Of a DNA stretch of 64,000 nt, positions 17,714 through 26,796 are shown one piece after another (within the stretch, counting starts at the first letter, position 1; each line of letters opens with the position of its first letter). The stretch comes from Methanomicrobiales archaeon (GTDB taxonomy: Archaea > Halobacteriota > Methanomicrobia > Methanomicrobiales > JACTUA01): assembly GCA_030019205.1 (NCBI GenBank), contig JASEFH010000002.1:151480-215479 (forward strand). Reading direction: 5' to 3'. The position numbers were made by a program, and so were the translations under genes. Under the pieces are notes generated by a model. That model was not told the origin of the DNA. It did not search any database and was given only the letters and a program-made list of their open reading frames with translations.

Positions 17714-18241
17714 TTGGGACTCCTCAAGACAGTGGCCGGCACCCTCCGCGGCATCGCCCCGCGCTCGAAAAAAGGCGAGAGGGCGGCAGAAGAGGTCCGT
17801 GCAGACGCCACCATCGCAGACCTGAACCAGCAGGGGAGTGCGTATGCACGGAGCAGCGAGTACGAGAAGGCGCTGGAGTGCTTCGACAGGATTCTGGAGA
17901 TCGAGCCGCGGCAGATCCGTGCCTGGAACAACAAGGGCAACTGTTACGCCAACATGGGCATGCTCGACGAGGCTCTCGCCTGCTACGAACGGGCGCTGCA
18001 GCTCAGCCCGGAGGATGCGCGCATCTGGAACAACAAAGGAGTGATCCTGGACGCCATCGGTCGCCCGAAAGAGGCCGTCAGGTGCTTCAACCAGGCGATT
18101 GCCTTGAATCCCGATTTCATTCCGGCCTGGGAGAACAAGGGGAACACCCTGCTTCGCCTGAACCGCGTGGCCGAATCCCGCCAGTGCCAGAACCAGGCGG
18201 AGGAGCTGAAGCGCGGGTCGTTCAAGGTCGTCGACTCCTGA
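17714..18241 (+). CDS. TPR-repeat protein, paralogue of the 1493 gene
   Basis: A 175-residue cytoplasmic protein with about four TPR units (SAYARSSEYEKALECFDRIL, NKGNCYANMGMLDEALACYE, NKGVILDAIGRPKEAVRCFN, ENKGNTLLRLNRVAESRQ). The start is taken as TTG at 17714 because this gives LGLLKTVAG, which aligns with MGLLAQITG of the paralogue, and because an AGGTGG ribosome binding site ends 4 bases before it; GTG at 17705 would lie inside that site. The shared promoter core suggests the two copies answer to similar signals. Binding partners are unknown. Confidence 0.85.
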   Translation: MGLLKTVAGTLRGIAPRSKKGERAAEEVRADATIADLNQQGSAYARSSEYEKALECFDRILEIEPRQIRAWNNKGNCYANMGMLDEALACYERALQLSPEDARIWNNKGVILDAIGRPKEAVRCFNQAIALNPDFIPAWENKGNTLLRLNRVAESRQCQNQAEELKRGSFKVVDS

Positions 18242-18417
18242 CAGCCGCCTTTTTCCCGAGCACGACAGCGGAGAACGCCGCCTTCCCCCTCCGGGGCGAC
18301 CGCATCCCGCGGGGGTCGAGAGGATGCGGTGCAGAGGGGTGTTCCATCCCTTTGCGTGGCATGACGTGGGCCAGCAAATCACGTTCGCCCATGGCGCGGG
18401 GGTCGGTATTGTTCGAT

Positions 18418-18467
18418 GATACTCTTAGGAGTATCAAATCCTGATGCCTTCACCACGAAAGATCAGG
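18418..18467 (+). promoter_or_regulatory. Two inverted repeats before the Imm5-like gene
   Basis: GATACTCTTAGGAGTATC (18418-18435) has two perfect 7-base arms about a TTAG centre and looks like a dimeric operator. It is followed by CCTGAT (18440-18445) and ATCAGG (18462-18467), a second pair that would fold just before the ATG at 18469. No convincing TATA box is seen, so the operator may overlap the promoter. Confidence 0.5.
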
Positions 18468-18468
18468 C

Positions 18469-18960
18469 ATGAAAAAATACAGCAGAGAAGATCAGAGACG
18501 GATGGCGGCATGGGCTGCAGACTGCGCCGAACGGGTACTTCCGTTATTCGAGGAGGCGTATCCGCAGGACGACCGGCCACGCCGTGCCCTCGAAGCATGC
18601 CGGACATGGGTCCGCACGGGCGTGTTTATAATGGGTGAGATACGTGAAGCTTCCCGTGCCGCCCATGCCGCCGCCCGCGAAGCGAAGGAGAATCATGCGG
18701 CCAGTTTTGCTGCGCGTGCTGCAGGCCAAGCGGTGGCGACTGCGCATGTCACCCAGCACGCCTTCGGCGGTGCTTACTATGCCCTGAAAGCCGTTGCAGC
18801 AACCAACCCCGGTGATGCTGAGGTTGCAGTTGACAGGGAGCGCGATTGGCAATCGCGGCATCTTCCAGAAGATCTAAGGCAGGAATTTCTCGCCAGGGCG
18901 ATCATTCAAAAACGCCCCGACGGAATTTTCATCAAGATTGAAAAGGACGGGGATTTTTAA
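18469..18960 (+). CDS. Imm5-like putative immunity protein
   Basis: A 163-residue, helix-rich soluble protein. It follows the pattern of the Imm5 family of predicted immunity proteins: WAADCAERVLPLFEEAYP near the start, DDRPRRALEACRTWVRTGVF, a block rich in Ala (AAREAKENHAASFAARAAGQ), AVATAHVTQHAFGGAYYALK, and RDWQSRHLPEDL near the end. Family members are predicted from toxin loci to protect against polymorphic toxins; many, like this one, stand alone. No toxin gene is seen within 5 kb on either side, so it may guard against a neighbour's toxin or have taken another role. Confidence 0.75.
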   Translation: MKKYSREDQRRMAAWAADCAERVLPLFEEAYPQDDRPRRALEACRTWVRTGVFIMGEIREASRAAHAAAREAKENHAASFAARAAGQAVATAHVTQHAFGGAYYALKAVAATNPGDAEVAVDRERDWQSRHLPEDLRQEFLARAIIQKRPDGIFIKIEKDGDF

Positions 18961-19608
18961 TTATTGAGAATCGGGCGCCAAGAACAACCCGAAGATCTTG
19001 CAGATTTCCCGGCATCAAAAAGAGAATCCGCCCTGTGGAGAGGGAACAGGATAAAGGTCGGCACCTCGCACGCCAGAAGCAGGCGGGTGCGCATCCTTTC
19101 CCAATTCCCGCCCCCGCAGTGCGAAGAGCCCTCTCCAAGGGTTAAAGGTCGTCGTCTCTTCCGGTCTTCCGGACCGTGCAGGATCTCCCCGATACCGATA
19201 TGCATCCGCCCCGGAGAACGGATTATCCGGCATTGGAGCCTGTCGCAGCAATGGCGGGGCATCCGCCGGCCGCTCCCGGCGCCACGAAGGAAACTGCTCT
19301 TGAGAGCGAGGTCCGATTCCGGATCTTCCGGGATTGCGGGTGCTGCAGCTCCAGAGCCGCCCAGTCCCTCCTAAAAAAACATCTCTCCGCAGTCCCCCCG
19401 TGCGGGATCGAATGCGCCATGCCGTCCCGAGGGACAAAGTGGAGCCTTGTGAGGCGCCTGGATCCTGCACCGTAGCGGGATAGGGGCTGGGGGGGCAGGA
19501 ATATTCTTCGTTCCCGACGCAGGCAGGTGACCCGAACTCCAGCGGGGATTCCCCGGCCTCTCGCCATGCCTCGGGGAACGCCCGATCTCCCGCTCGACCT
19601 CGATCGCG
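18961..19608. other. Gene-free stretch
   Basis: About 650 bases between the Imm5-like gene and the convergent 19609 gene. Open frames on both strands are short, Arg/Pro/Ser-rich and without domains; no repeat or strong hairpin stands out. Confidence 0.4.
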
Positions 19609-19992
19609 CTACCTGGACAGCGTGCGGCGGTGAAAATCGTCCCAGATGGGGATGGCAAACTCGGCGACCTCGTGCAGGTTGTACCATGCGGCATCGAAGT
19701 TGCCCCCCAGGATGTTGCCGGCCGCGAAGTCCAGCTGGTCCACCACATTCCGGTAGTATTTCTGGTACTCCTCGTCCGGCAGGTCTTTGGCGGGCTGGTC
19801 GCGGATCTGCTCCACCGCGTTCAGGAGCAGCTTCCGGATATCCTGCATGCCTCCTTCGGATATCTCGCCCCTCTGCTGCAGTTGCTCCCCAAGGCGCAGC
19901 AGCTGCCGCAGCAGCATGAGTTTTCCCTGCAGTTCGAACGCATACCAAATCCGTGGAGCACCCTCTTCGTGCTGCAATCCTCTCGGATCCAT
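19609..19992 (-). CDS. Uncharacterised helical protein
   Basis: A 127-residue soluble protein of unknown family, predicted all-helical: LQGKLMLLRQLLRLGEQLQQ, DIRKLLLNAVEQIRDQ and NVVDQLDFAAGNILGGNFDA are amphipathic. There is no signal peptide. The start MDPRGLQHEEG at 19992 is fixed by a TATATA box 28 bases upstream, which would make the transcript leaderless and exclude the start at 20064. Trp and Tyr residues near the ends (PRIWYAFEL, AAWYNLHEVAEFAIPIWDDF) could pack a small bundle. It lies 440 bases from the KefB-type antiporter gene on the same strand. Confidence 0.65.
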   Translation of the reverse strand: MDPRGLQHEEGAPRIWYAFELQGKLMLLRQLLRLGEQLQQRGEISEGGMQDIRKLLLNAVEQIRDQPAKDLPDEEYQKYYRNVVDQLDFAAGNILGGNFDAAWYNLHEVAEFAIPIWDDFHRRTLSR

Positions 19993-20015
19993 GCCAATTG
20001 CATGTGCAATTACCC

Positions 20016-20024
20016 GATATATGT
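20016..20024 (-). promoter_or_regulatory. TATA box of the 19992 gene
   Basis: ACATATATC on the minus strand, centred 28 bases before the ATG at 19992. Confidence 0.55.
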
Positions 20025-20431
20025 TTCGGTTCGCCGGGAGGGGGACATGGGGAGATGCCTGCACGCGCGTTCATCCCGGTTCTCCGCCCTGTACTGCGGC
20101 CCTGCCGGTGGACTGCGCGCCGCCTGGATTGCATCTGCGATTCCCGCTCCGTTCATGGCTCCGCCGCTGCCGGGGGATGCCGCCCGGCTGCTCGGCTTCG
20201 TCTCTGCTGTTTTAAAATCTATATTCAGAAAAAGCGTTCGAATACGGGAGCCAATACGGCAAATCCCGATAGTGAAGGTATACATATCCAGGAGACCTTC
20301 TGTTAAAATACTATGACAATATCCTCTGCGATACGGAGCCTGTTCAAAGGATCCCGGAAACCGAAACGACAGCTGAAGGGGAGGGTGCACGCTGCCGCCC
20401 GCCGCTCTTCCCAGCGAGATTTATAGCGTTT
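20025..20431. other. Gene-free stretch downstream of the KefB-type gene
   Basis: About 400 bases. Positions 20210-20330 are comparatively AT-rich with several TATA-like runs. A 37-codon frame from ATG 20313 to 20423 (MTISSAIRSLFKGSRK) is strongly basic but has no close ribosome binding site and was not called. Confidence 0.4.
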
Positions 20432-22507
20432 TTAGCCGCTCCCGGAACCTGTGGGCTGCTCGGAAGGTTTTCCGGCCGGAGCATCCGCCGCTCCCCCCTC
20501 CTCCCTTTTGGGCGCCTGGAAGAGGGTGGAGGCCCGCGCAACAGGCTCTGGCATGCCCTGGACGACGACGATATCGTGGGGTCTGAGCTCCGTCTCCCCG
20601 CCGGGATTGGTGATTGTCCGCTGCCCCCGCAGGATCGCAAGGATGAGCACGTCGAACCGTTTCCTGAGGTTGATGTCGCCGAGTGTCCTGCCCGCCACGG
20701 GAGAGCCGGGCTCGATTGTGTAGGTGACGATGCTGACGTTGGACATGCGGTAGATCAGATCCGAGAGCGTCGAGGGGAGTTCTTTTGGGTTGCGGAGCAT
20801 CTGGTAGGTGTCCGAGCGGATCTCCGTGATGAGCCCCTCTATGCGGTCCCGGGGGATGAGGAACTTGTTCAGCACCCGGGTGAAGATCTCCACCGAGGTC
20901 TCGAACTCTTCCGGGATTACCTCGTTGGCGCCCAGATCCTGGAGGGGCGCCACCTCCGTCAGGTACCGCGTCCGCACGATGATGTAGAGGTAGGGGTTCA
21001 GGCGGCGGCAGAGTTCCACGATCTGCCGCGTGGAGACCGGATCGTTGATCGCGATCACGGCGATGCGGGCCGACTCGATATCGGCATGCGTCAACACCGC
21101 CTCCGTCGTGGCGTCCCCGTAGTGGATCGGCTCGCCCGCCGCCTGCTCCCTCCGCACGGTCTCCGGGTTCATCTCGATGATGACGTAGGGGATCCCGCCG
21201 GCTCGCGCCGCCCGCGCCAGGTTCCTCCCCGTCACGCCGTAGCCGATGATCACCAGGTGCGCTGTTAAGTATTGGCGGGGGGACTGCTCGACAGGGCAGC
21301 GGGCATCCAGGAGGCGGTGGATGAACCCGATACGGCAGAGCCGATCGGAGAGCAGCGGCCCGCCGCCGATGACAAAGGGTGTCAGGGCCATCGTGATGAG
21401 GGCGGTCACCAGGAAGAGCTGGTATATGTCCGGGGCGAGGATGCCGTAGTCGAGGCCGCTCCGGGAGAGGATGAAGGAGAACTCGCCCACCTGGGCGAGG
21501 GCGAGCCCGACCAGGGTGATGGTGCGGATCGGATAGCCCAGCACGATCGGGACAACAGCAGCAATCAGCCCTTTTCCGACGATCACGCCCACGATCAGGA
21601 GCAGGACCAGCCCGAGGTGCTCCAGCAGGAATCCCACGTCGAGCAGCATCCCCACCGACACGAAGAAGAAGCTGGTGAAGATGTCGCGGAACGGCACGAT
21701 GCTCCCAATCGCCTGGTGGCTGTACTCGGATCGGGAGATCAGCAGACCCGCGAGCAGGGCCCCGAGCGCGAGCGATACGCCGGCGATGGATGCGAGCCAG
21801 GCGACGCCAAAGCACATGACGACGATGAAGAGCAGGAATAGCTCGCGGTTCCTTGTCCGCGCTATCTGGTAGAGGAACCAGGGTATTCCCCATTTCGCGG
21901 CCGCAACGAGGATGACGACGATGAGGACGTCGATGGCGAATATCGCGTAGAGGGACTCCATGCTGAACGCCTGCACCGCGGCCGGGGAGGAGATGCTGGC
22001 AAGGAAGGGGATCGCCATGATCATCGGGATGGCGATGATGTCCTGGTAGATCAGGGTCCCGAGGATGATGCTGCCGTGCGGGGTGGCGATCTCCCCCCGC
22101 TGGTGGAGGATCCGCAGCACGACCGCCGTGCTGGAGAGGGAGAAGAGGAAGCCCAGGAGGACGGCCTCGGCAAACGGCATACCGGCAAGGGTCGCGAGGA
22201 AGAAGGAGAGGAGGAACGTGAGGGAGACCTGGATGGACCCGCTGACGGCGAGAAGGTTCCGCATCTGCCAGAGGTGCTTGAAGGAGAACTCCAGGCCGAT
22301 GGTGAACAGGAGCAGGATGATCCCGATCTCTGCGAGGACGTTGACCTCTTCGACGGACTGCACGATGCCGAGCACGCTCGGCCCGACGATGACGCCCGTC
22401 AGGATGAACCCAACGAGCGGCGGGATGCGGAGCGGATTGAAAAGCAGCCCCACGATGAGGGAGATCCCGAAGATGAGGACGATGGCGTTTAACAGTTGCA
22501 GTTCCAT
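20432..22507 (-). CDS. KefB-type monovalent cation:proton antiporter (CPA2) with RCK domains
   Basis: A 691-residue protein. The first 390 residues have about 12 membrane helices with motifs of the Na+/H+ exchanger fold (GVIVGPSVLGIV, LLLFTIGLEFSFKHL, SSTAVVLRIL). Residues about 415-535 are a TrkA_N (RCK) domain with the nucleotide motif VIIGYGVTGRNLARAAR, and about 575-660 a TrkA_C domain ending LRPHDIVVVQGMPE. Expected role: K+ or Na+ efflux against protons, gated by NAD(H) or nucleotide binding inside the cell. The last 30 residues are a Pro/Gly/Ser-rich tail. It is a single-gene unit. Confidence 0.92.
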   Translation of the reverse strand: MELQLLNAIVLIFGISLIVGLLFNPLRIPPLVGFILTGVIVGPSVLGIVQSVEEVNVLAEIGIILLLFTIGLEFSFKHLWQMRNLLAVSGSIQVSLTFLLSFFLATLAGMPFAEAVLLGFLFSLSSTAVVLRILHQRGEIATPHGSIILGTLIYQDIIAIPMIMAIPFLASISSPAAVQAFSMESLYAIFAIDVLIVVILVAAAKWGIPWFLYQIARTRNRELFLLFIVVMCFGVAWLASIAGVSLALGALLAGLLISRSEYSHQAIGSIVPFRDIFTSFFFVSVGMLLDVGFLLEHLGLVLLLIVGVIVGKGLIAAVVPIVLGYPIRTITLVGLALAQVGEFSFILSRSGLDYGILAPDIYQLFLVTALITMALTPFVIGGGPLLSDRLCRIGFIHRLLDARCPVEQSPRQYLTAHLVIIGYGVTGRNLARAARAGGIPYVIIEMNPETVRREQAAGEPIHYGDATTEAVLTHADIESARIAVIAINDPVSTRQIVELCRRLNPYLYIIVRTRYLTEVAPLQDLGANEVIPEEFETSVEIFTRVLNKFLIPRDRIEGLITEIRSDTYQMLRNPKELPSTLSDLIYRMSNVSIVTYTIEPGSPVAGRTLGDINLRKRFDVLILAILRGQRTITNPGGETELRPHDIVVVQGMPEPVARASTLFQAPKREEGGAADAPAGKPSEQPTGSGSG

Positions 22508-22806
22508 GCTCGGTCCCGTGCTGGACTCTCCGCGGTATTGCGCGTACGATCCGTAATTTTTCTGCGATCCAAGTAGATTAGGTTTTATCCTTCATGCCGG
22601 AGAATGCTGCATCCCGCAATCCATCCGGTGAAGAACCTCCGCACCGCCTCCCGGGTGCCGGACAGCCACGGACAGCCTTTCTTCCCCGGATCCGCACCCC
22701 CGGGAGCGGGATCCCTGTCCCTCCTGCGGAAGGGAATCGCGATGATTCTCTTCTCGCCGAGTCCATCGATCGCCCCCGCGGGGGGCATCTCATCGCGGAG
22801 AACTGG

Positions 22807-23434
22807 CGTTGTTACGAGGTGCTTTCCGCAGCCGCCTGCTGTCCCTGGCCGCCGGGGACTCCGTGGCATACGTCTTTGTCCGCCGGGCAGGTATTGGCGG
22901 GAGAGGTATTCGAGAGTGCGCTCGCCTTGCCGGATCACCACATCTGCCTCATCTCCCTCGTCGGGCTGGTCACGTTCTACGGTCTGGAGAAGGTGGTGCA
23001 GCCCGGGAGATCGGGAGGAACGGAGCGGGATGTGCATGCAGGCGTCTCCTGGGTGCACAGCGCATCCTTTACCTTCTGCAACACCCATAGCGGCTACCTG
23101 CCGGTGCATCGGGTGGACCCGTGACCCCTCAGCCTGGCGTTCTTCTCCGTCGCGGGCTGCACTTTTTCGTGAACGATTATGCTCTCCGATAGGCTCACCG
23201 CGATCCCTACGAGCAGACCGGGCAGTGGATCCTGGCCATCGCCCTGATGTGCGGATGGACGATCGGGACCCTGACCCGGGTCCCGGAGATCTCATCGCCG
23301 TGCTTACGGCCTTCCTGGTGGGCGGCATCATCCCGAACACGCTCAAGGAGGAGCTGCCCGAAGGGCGCGAGAGCCGGTTCATACCCTTCCTCCCGGGAGC
23401 GCTGATCTACGCCGTTTTGCTACTGGTCGTATAG
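22807..23434 (+). pseudogene. Decayed copy of the 13219-13956 membrane protein gene
   Basis: Pieces of the same protein appear in order but in changing frames: RSRLLSLAAGDSVAYVFV (matching RSRWLSLAGGVSVAYIFV), then SAGQVLAGEV and ISLVGLVTFYGLEKVV, then SLAFFSVAG, then GLHFFVNDYAL with a stop, then GQWILAIALMCGWTIGTL and, after another shift, AVLTAFLVGGIIPNTLKEEL to the natural end. At least four frameshifts or stops separate them, and the first membrane helix is missing. It is on the opposite strand from the intact copy, 9 kb away. The C-terminal 50 residues are the best preserved. Confidence 0.8.
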
Positions 23435-23601
23435 GCCGCATGCAGGATCCGGACATAGAGCGTTCGAAGGCGAAGATACCCCGGTGCCCCCGCACGGTTC
23501 GTCCCGGGGCAACCATCGCCGCTGCTCACCTCCATCGAGCGGACAGGCCGAGGGGACAGATTTTTATGGTGTCGCCGCACGGAAGAACCCATCATAGGAG
23601 A

Positions 23602-24585
23602 GTGCGACGGTTGGGAGCGAGGACGGCGGGCATCGGCTACCATGCATCCCATGAGCAGTTCCCTCCCGGGCGGCTGCTCGATCTGACCCGCGCGGCAGAG
23701 TCGGCCGGGTTCGAAACCGCCATGGCATCCGATCACTTCAAGCCCTGGAGCGAGAGCCAGGGGGAGAGCGGCTTTGTTTGGTCGTGGCTCGGAGCCGCGC
23801 TGCAGGCCACACGGTTCCCCCTGGGCGTTGTGACCGTTCCGGGGTACCGCTACCACCCGGCGATACTTGCCCAGGCGGGGGCCACCCTGGCCGAGATGTT
23901 CCCCGGGCGGTTCTGGATGGCGGTCGGGAGCGGCGAGCAGCTGAACGAGAGCATCACGGGCGAGCGGTGGCCGACCGGAACGGAGCGTGATGAACGGCTC
24001 CTCCGCTGCGTGCAGGTGATGCGGGCCCTCTGGGCCGGAGAGACGGTGACATCAAAGGGATTGGTTCGTGTGGAAAGTGCGCGGCTCTACACCCTCCCCC
24101 GCCAGCCGCCGCTTCTCCTGGCAGCGGCGACCTCCAGAAAGACGGCGGAATGGGCAGGCGGCTGGGCGGACGGTCTGATCACTGTTGGCGGACCGAACTC
24201 GGATATCGAGGGGACGATCGAGGCATTCCGCGAGGGAGGAGGCGAAGGCAGCTCCGTCTACCTGAAAGCGGACATCTCGTATGCGCGGACCGAGCAGGAG
24301 GCGCTGGAGGGCGCCTGGGACCAGTGGCGCTACCTCGTGCACGGCGGGAACACCATCGTCAACACCCGGAGCCCGGCGCTGTTCGAGGCCTTCTCCCGGC
24401 ATGTGCGGCCCGGAGATATGCCCAATCACCTGTGGATCTCGTCGTCTCTGGAAAGATACACCGAATGGCTGCGGGAATGCCTCGCGCTCGGCATCGACCG
24501 GATCATCCTCCACAACGTGAACCGCGAACAGGGAGCCTTCATCGAGGACTTCGGCCGCGAGGTGATCCCGGCTCTGCACGCGTGA
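23602..24585 (+). CDS. F420-dependent FGD-like oxidoreductase, copy 1
   Basis: About 327 residues, a TIM-barrel luciferase-like oxidoreductase of the F420-dependent glucose-6-phosphate dehydrogenase group. Family marks: YHASHEQFPPGRLLDL at the start, ASDHFKPWSESQGESGF with the active-site His and Trp region, WSWLGAA, and YRYHPAILAQAGATLAEMFP. Such enzymes move a hydride from a sugar or alcohol to coenzyme F420; the substrate here is not known. GTG at 23602 with a GGAG site and TTG at 23611 are both possible starts; a TTTTTATGG TATA-like box lies at 23565-23575. It is followed 9 bases later by a GH15 gene, and the pair is repeated at 26797-29737. Confidence 0.88.
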   Translation: MRRLGARTAGIGYHASHEQFPPGRLLDLTRAAESAGFETAMASDHFKPWSESQGESGFVWSWLGAALQATRFPLGVVTVPGYRYHPAILAQAGATLAEMFPGRFWMAVGSGEQLNESITGERWPTGTERDERLLRCVQVMRALWAGETVTSKGLVRVESARLYTLPRQPPLLLAAATSRKTAEWAGGWADGLITVGGPNSDIEGTIEAFREGGGEGSSVYLKADISYARTEQEALEGAWDQWRYLVHGGNTIVNTRSPALFEAFSRHVRPGDMPNHLWISSSLERYTEWLRECLALGIDRIILHNVNREQGAFIEDFGREVIPALHA

Positions 24586-24594
24586 GGTACCGTC

Positions 24595-26574
24595 ATGGTC
24601 CGTGCACGGGACTACAAGCCGATCTCGGCATACGGGGCGATCGGGAACATGCGCACTGCTGCCCTCGTCGGGCGGGACGGCTCCATCGACTGGTGCTGCC
24701 TCCCCCGCTTCGACAGCCCGAGCGTCTTTGCCGCGCTCCTGGATGCGCAACGGGGCGGACGGTTCCGCGTCTCGGCGGAGGCAGCCGGCATGGGCGAGCA
24801 GCAGTACGTCGATGGGACGAACGTGCTGAAAACGAGGTTCAGCGGCCCGGAAGGAGTTCTGGCGGTGACCGACCTGATGCCGCTCGCCGGCGATCTGCGT
24901 CAGCCCGGCACGTCCAGCACCCGCCCGGAGATCCACCGCATCCTGGAGTGCGAGGACGGTGAGGTGCTCGTGGACGTGGAGTGGTCCCCTCGGTTCGACT
25001 ACGGCCGCATTCTCCCCCGCATCCGAACGGCAGGGAGAGGCTGGTTCGCCTCCGGGGGCAACCAGGGATTATCGCTCTCGCCGCTGGAGGAGGGCAGGCT
25101 CCGGGACGAAGGCCGCGGTTATATCCTGCGTGCGCGGTTTCGGATGGAGAGTGGGGATAGACGCGCTCTCGTTGTCCGCTGGAACACGGAGGAGACCGAA
25201 TACACCCTCCGGGAGGCGGACGAGACCCTGCAGCAGACCGCCGCGGCCTGGCGGGCATGGGCATTCACGACGAGCGATGCGGCTGGCTGGGCCGGGAGCT
25301 ATCATCCCCTCCTCCTCCGCTCCAAACTGGTACTCAAACTGCTCGATCACGCAGAATCGGGTGCCATCGTGGCCGCGCCGACAACCTCCCTGCCGGAGGC
25401 GATCGGGGGACGGAAGAACTGGGACTACCGCTACGCCTGGATCCGGGACGCCTCGCTGACGGCACAGGCCCTCATCCCGCTCGGGCACGGGGAGGAGGCG
25501 GTGTCGTTCCTGGCCTGGATGGAGGAGGTCGAAAGGCTGCACGCGGATGCGGCGCTCTTTCCCCAGCCGCTGTATGCCGTCGACGGGCAGGAGGCTCCGG
25601 AACAGGTCGAGCTGCCCCACCTCGAGGGCTACCGCGGTTCGAGGCCGGTGCGCATCGGCGGGGTATCCCGGGGTCAGCTTCAGCTGGATGTCTTCTTCTA
25701 CCTCCTGGATGCCGCCCTCGCACTCTCCCGAATGGGCCGCCCGCACGGTCCGGACACCATGGGTTTCCTCCAGAGGATGGCGAACCGCATCGGCGACCTC
25801 TGGAGAGAGCCGGACCATGGGATCTGGGAGTGCAGGGGCAGGCCACGCCACTTCGTGCACTCCAAGGTCATGGCATGGGCGGGCCTCGACAGGGCAATTG
25901 CCCTTTTCGAACTGACCGGGGCGGAGGGAGACGCGGATCGGTGGAGGCGGGAGCGGGAGAACGTGCGGAGGGATGTCCTGGCGAACGGCTACGACGAGGA
26001 ACTGGGATCATTCGTCCTCTACTACGGATCGAAGGGCCTCGACGCCGCCAACCTCCGCATTCCCATCCTCGGGTTTCTCCCTGCAAAGGACTGCCGGGTG
26101 CAGGGGACGATCGGGAGGACCCTGGAGAGGCTCACCCGGAACGGGTTCGTACATCGCTACTGCACCGATGCGGGTCTTCCGAAGGGGAATGGCAGCATGC
26201 ACGAAGGTGCATTCGTCCTCTGCACCTTCTGGCTGGCGGATGCGCTCTTGCTCTCGGGGCGGCTTCGGGAGGCCCGGGGCATACTGGAGAACGTCGCCCG
26301 ATCGGCAAACCACGTCGGCCTCTTCGGCGAGATGGTAGACCCGGCCGATCGAAGCATCCTTGGCAACTTTCCCCAGGGATTCAGCCATCTCGGTCTGATC
26401 ACCTGTCTCCTGTATCTTGCCTGCGCCGAGGGGAGGGAGATTCAGGGGTTTGCTCCGGCGCACCGGCTGCGTCGGGAGCGGCCAGGAGTGGCAGCAACCC
26501 GTCGGGTGCCGGAGGGCAATCCGTCCGATCAGCCTCCATCCGCACGGAAGAGCCGGCGGAACGGGCGTGCCTGA
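24595..26574 (+). CDS. Glycoside hydrolase family 15 (glucoamylase/trehalase-like), copy 1
   Basis: A 659-residue cytoplasmic enzyme without signal peptide. The N-terminal beta-sandwich domain (about 1-240) starts YKPISAYGAIGNMRTAALVG; the (alpha/alpha)6 barrel follows with NWDYRYAWIRDASLTAQALI, a GH15 signature, EPDHGIWECRG, and the late motif GLFGEMVDPADRSILGNF containing the expected general-base Glu. GH15 members release glucose from alpha-glucans, dextrins or trehalose. The last 55 residues are a basic, low-complexity tail absent from copy 2. Coupling to the preceding F420 enzyme, 9 bases upstream, suggests that glucose or a derivative passes to it. Confidence 0.9.
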   Translation: MVRARDYKPISAYGAIGNMRTAALVGRDGSIDWCCLPRFDSPSVFAALLDAQRGGRFRVSAEAAGMGEQQYVDGTNVLKTRFSGPEGVLAVTDLMPLAGDLRQPGTSSTRPEIHRILECEDGEVLVDVEWSPRFDYGRILPRIRTAGRGWFASGGNQGLSLSPLEEGRLRDEGRGYILRARFRMESGDRRALVVRWNTEETEYTLREADETLQQTAAAWRAWAFTTSDAAGWAGSYHPLLLRSKLVLKLLDHAESGAIVAAPTTSLPEAIGGRKNWDYRYAWIRDASLTAQALIPLGHGEEAVSFLAWMEEVERLHADAALFPQPLYAVDGQEAPEQVELPHLEGYRGSRPVRIGGVSRGQLQLDVFFYLLDAALALSRMGRPHGPDTMGFLQRMANRIGDLWREPDHGIWECRGRPRHFVHSKVMAWAGLDRAIALFELTGAEGDADRWRRERENVRRDVLANGYDEELGSFVLYYGSKGLDAANLRIPILGFLPAKDCRVQGTIGRTLERLTRNGFVHRYCTDAGLPKGNGSMHEGAFVLCTFWLADALLLSGRLREARGILENVARSANHVGLFGEMVDPADRSILGNFPQGFSHLGLITCLLYLACAEGREIQGFAPAHRLRRERPGVAATRRVPEGNPSDQPPSARKSRRNGRA

Positions 26575-26796
26575 AGGGTCGCGCATTCGCGCGGCAGCCG
26601 CGGAATACCGTGCATACCTGCGGCGAATCCCAAAATGGCGGAGCTGCCGGTCCCGCCCTCACCCCCACTCCCCAAGGCTTGAGGTGCCGGCTCGGGGCGA
26701 TCGCCGGCACATCCGGATCGCACGGGAGAGAAACATTATTATGCGTTCTCTCTATGGAGTCCTGCCGTAGCGTTTGAATGCACGGAGGAGGACAGG

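Noticed and set aside
20313..20423. Small basic frame of about 37 codons
   Set aside because: Starts in an AT-rich spot, but has no ribosome binding site at proper distance and no recognisable sequence.
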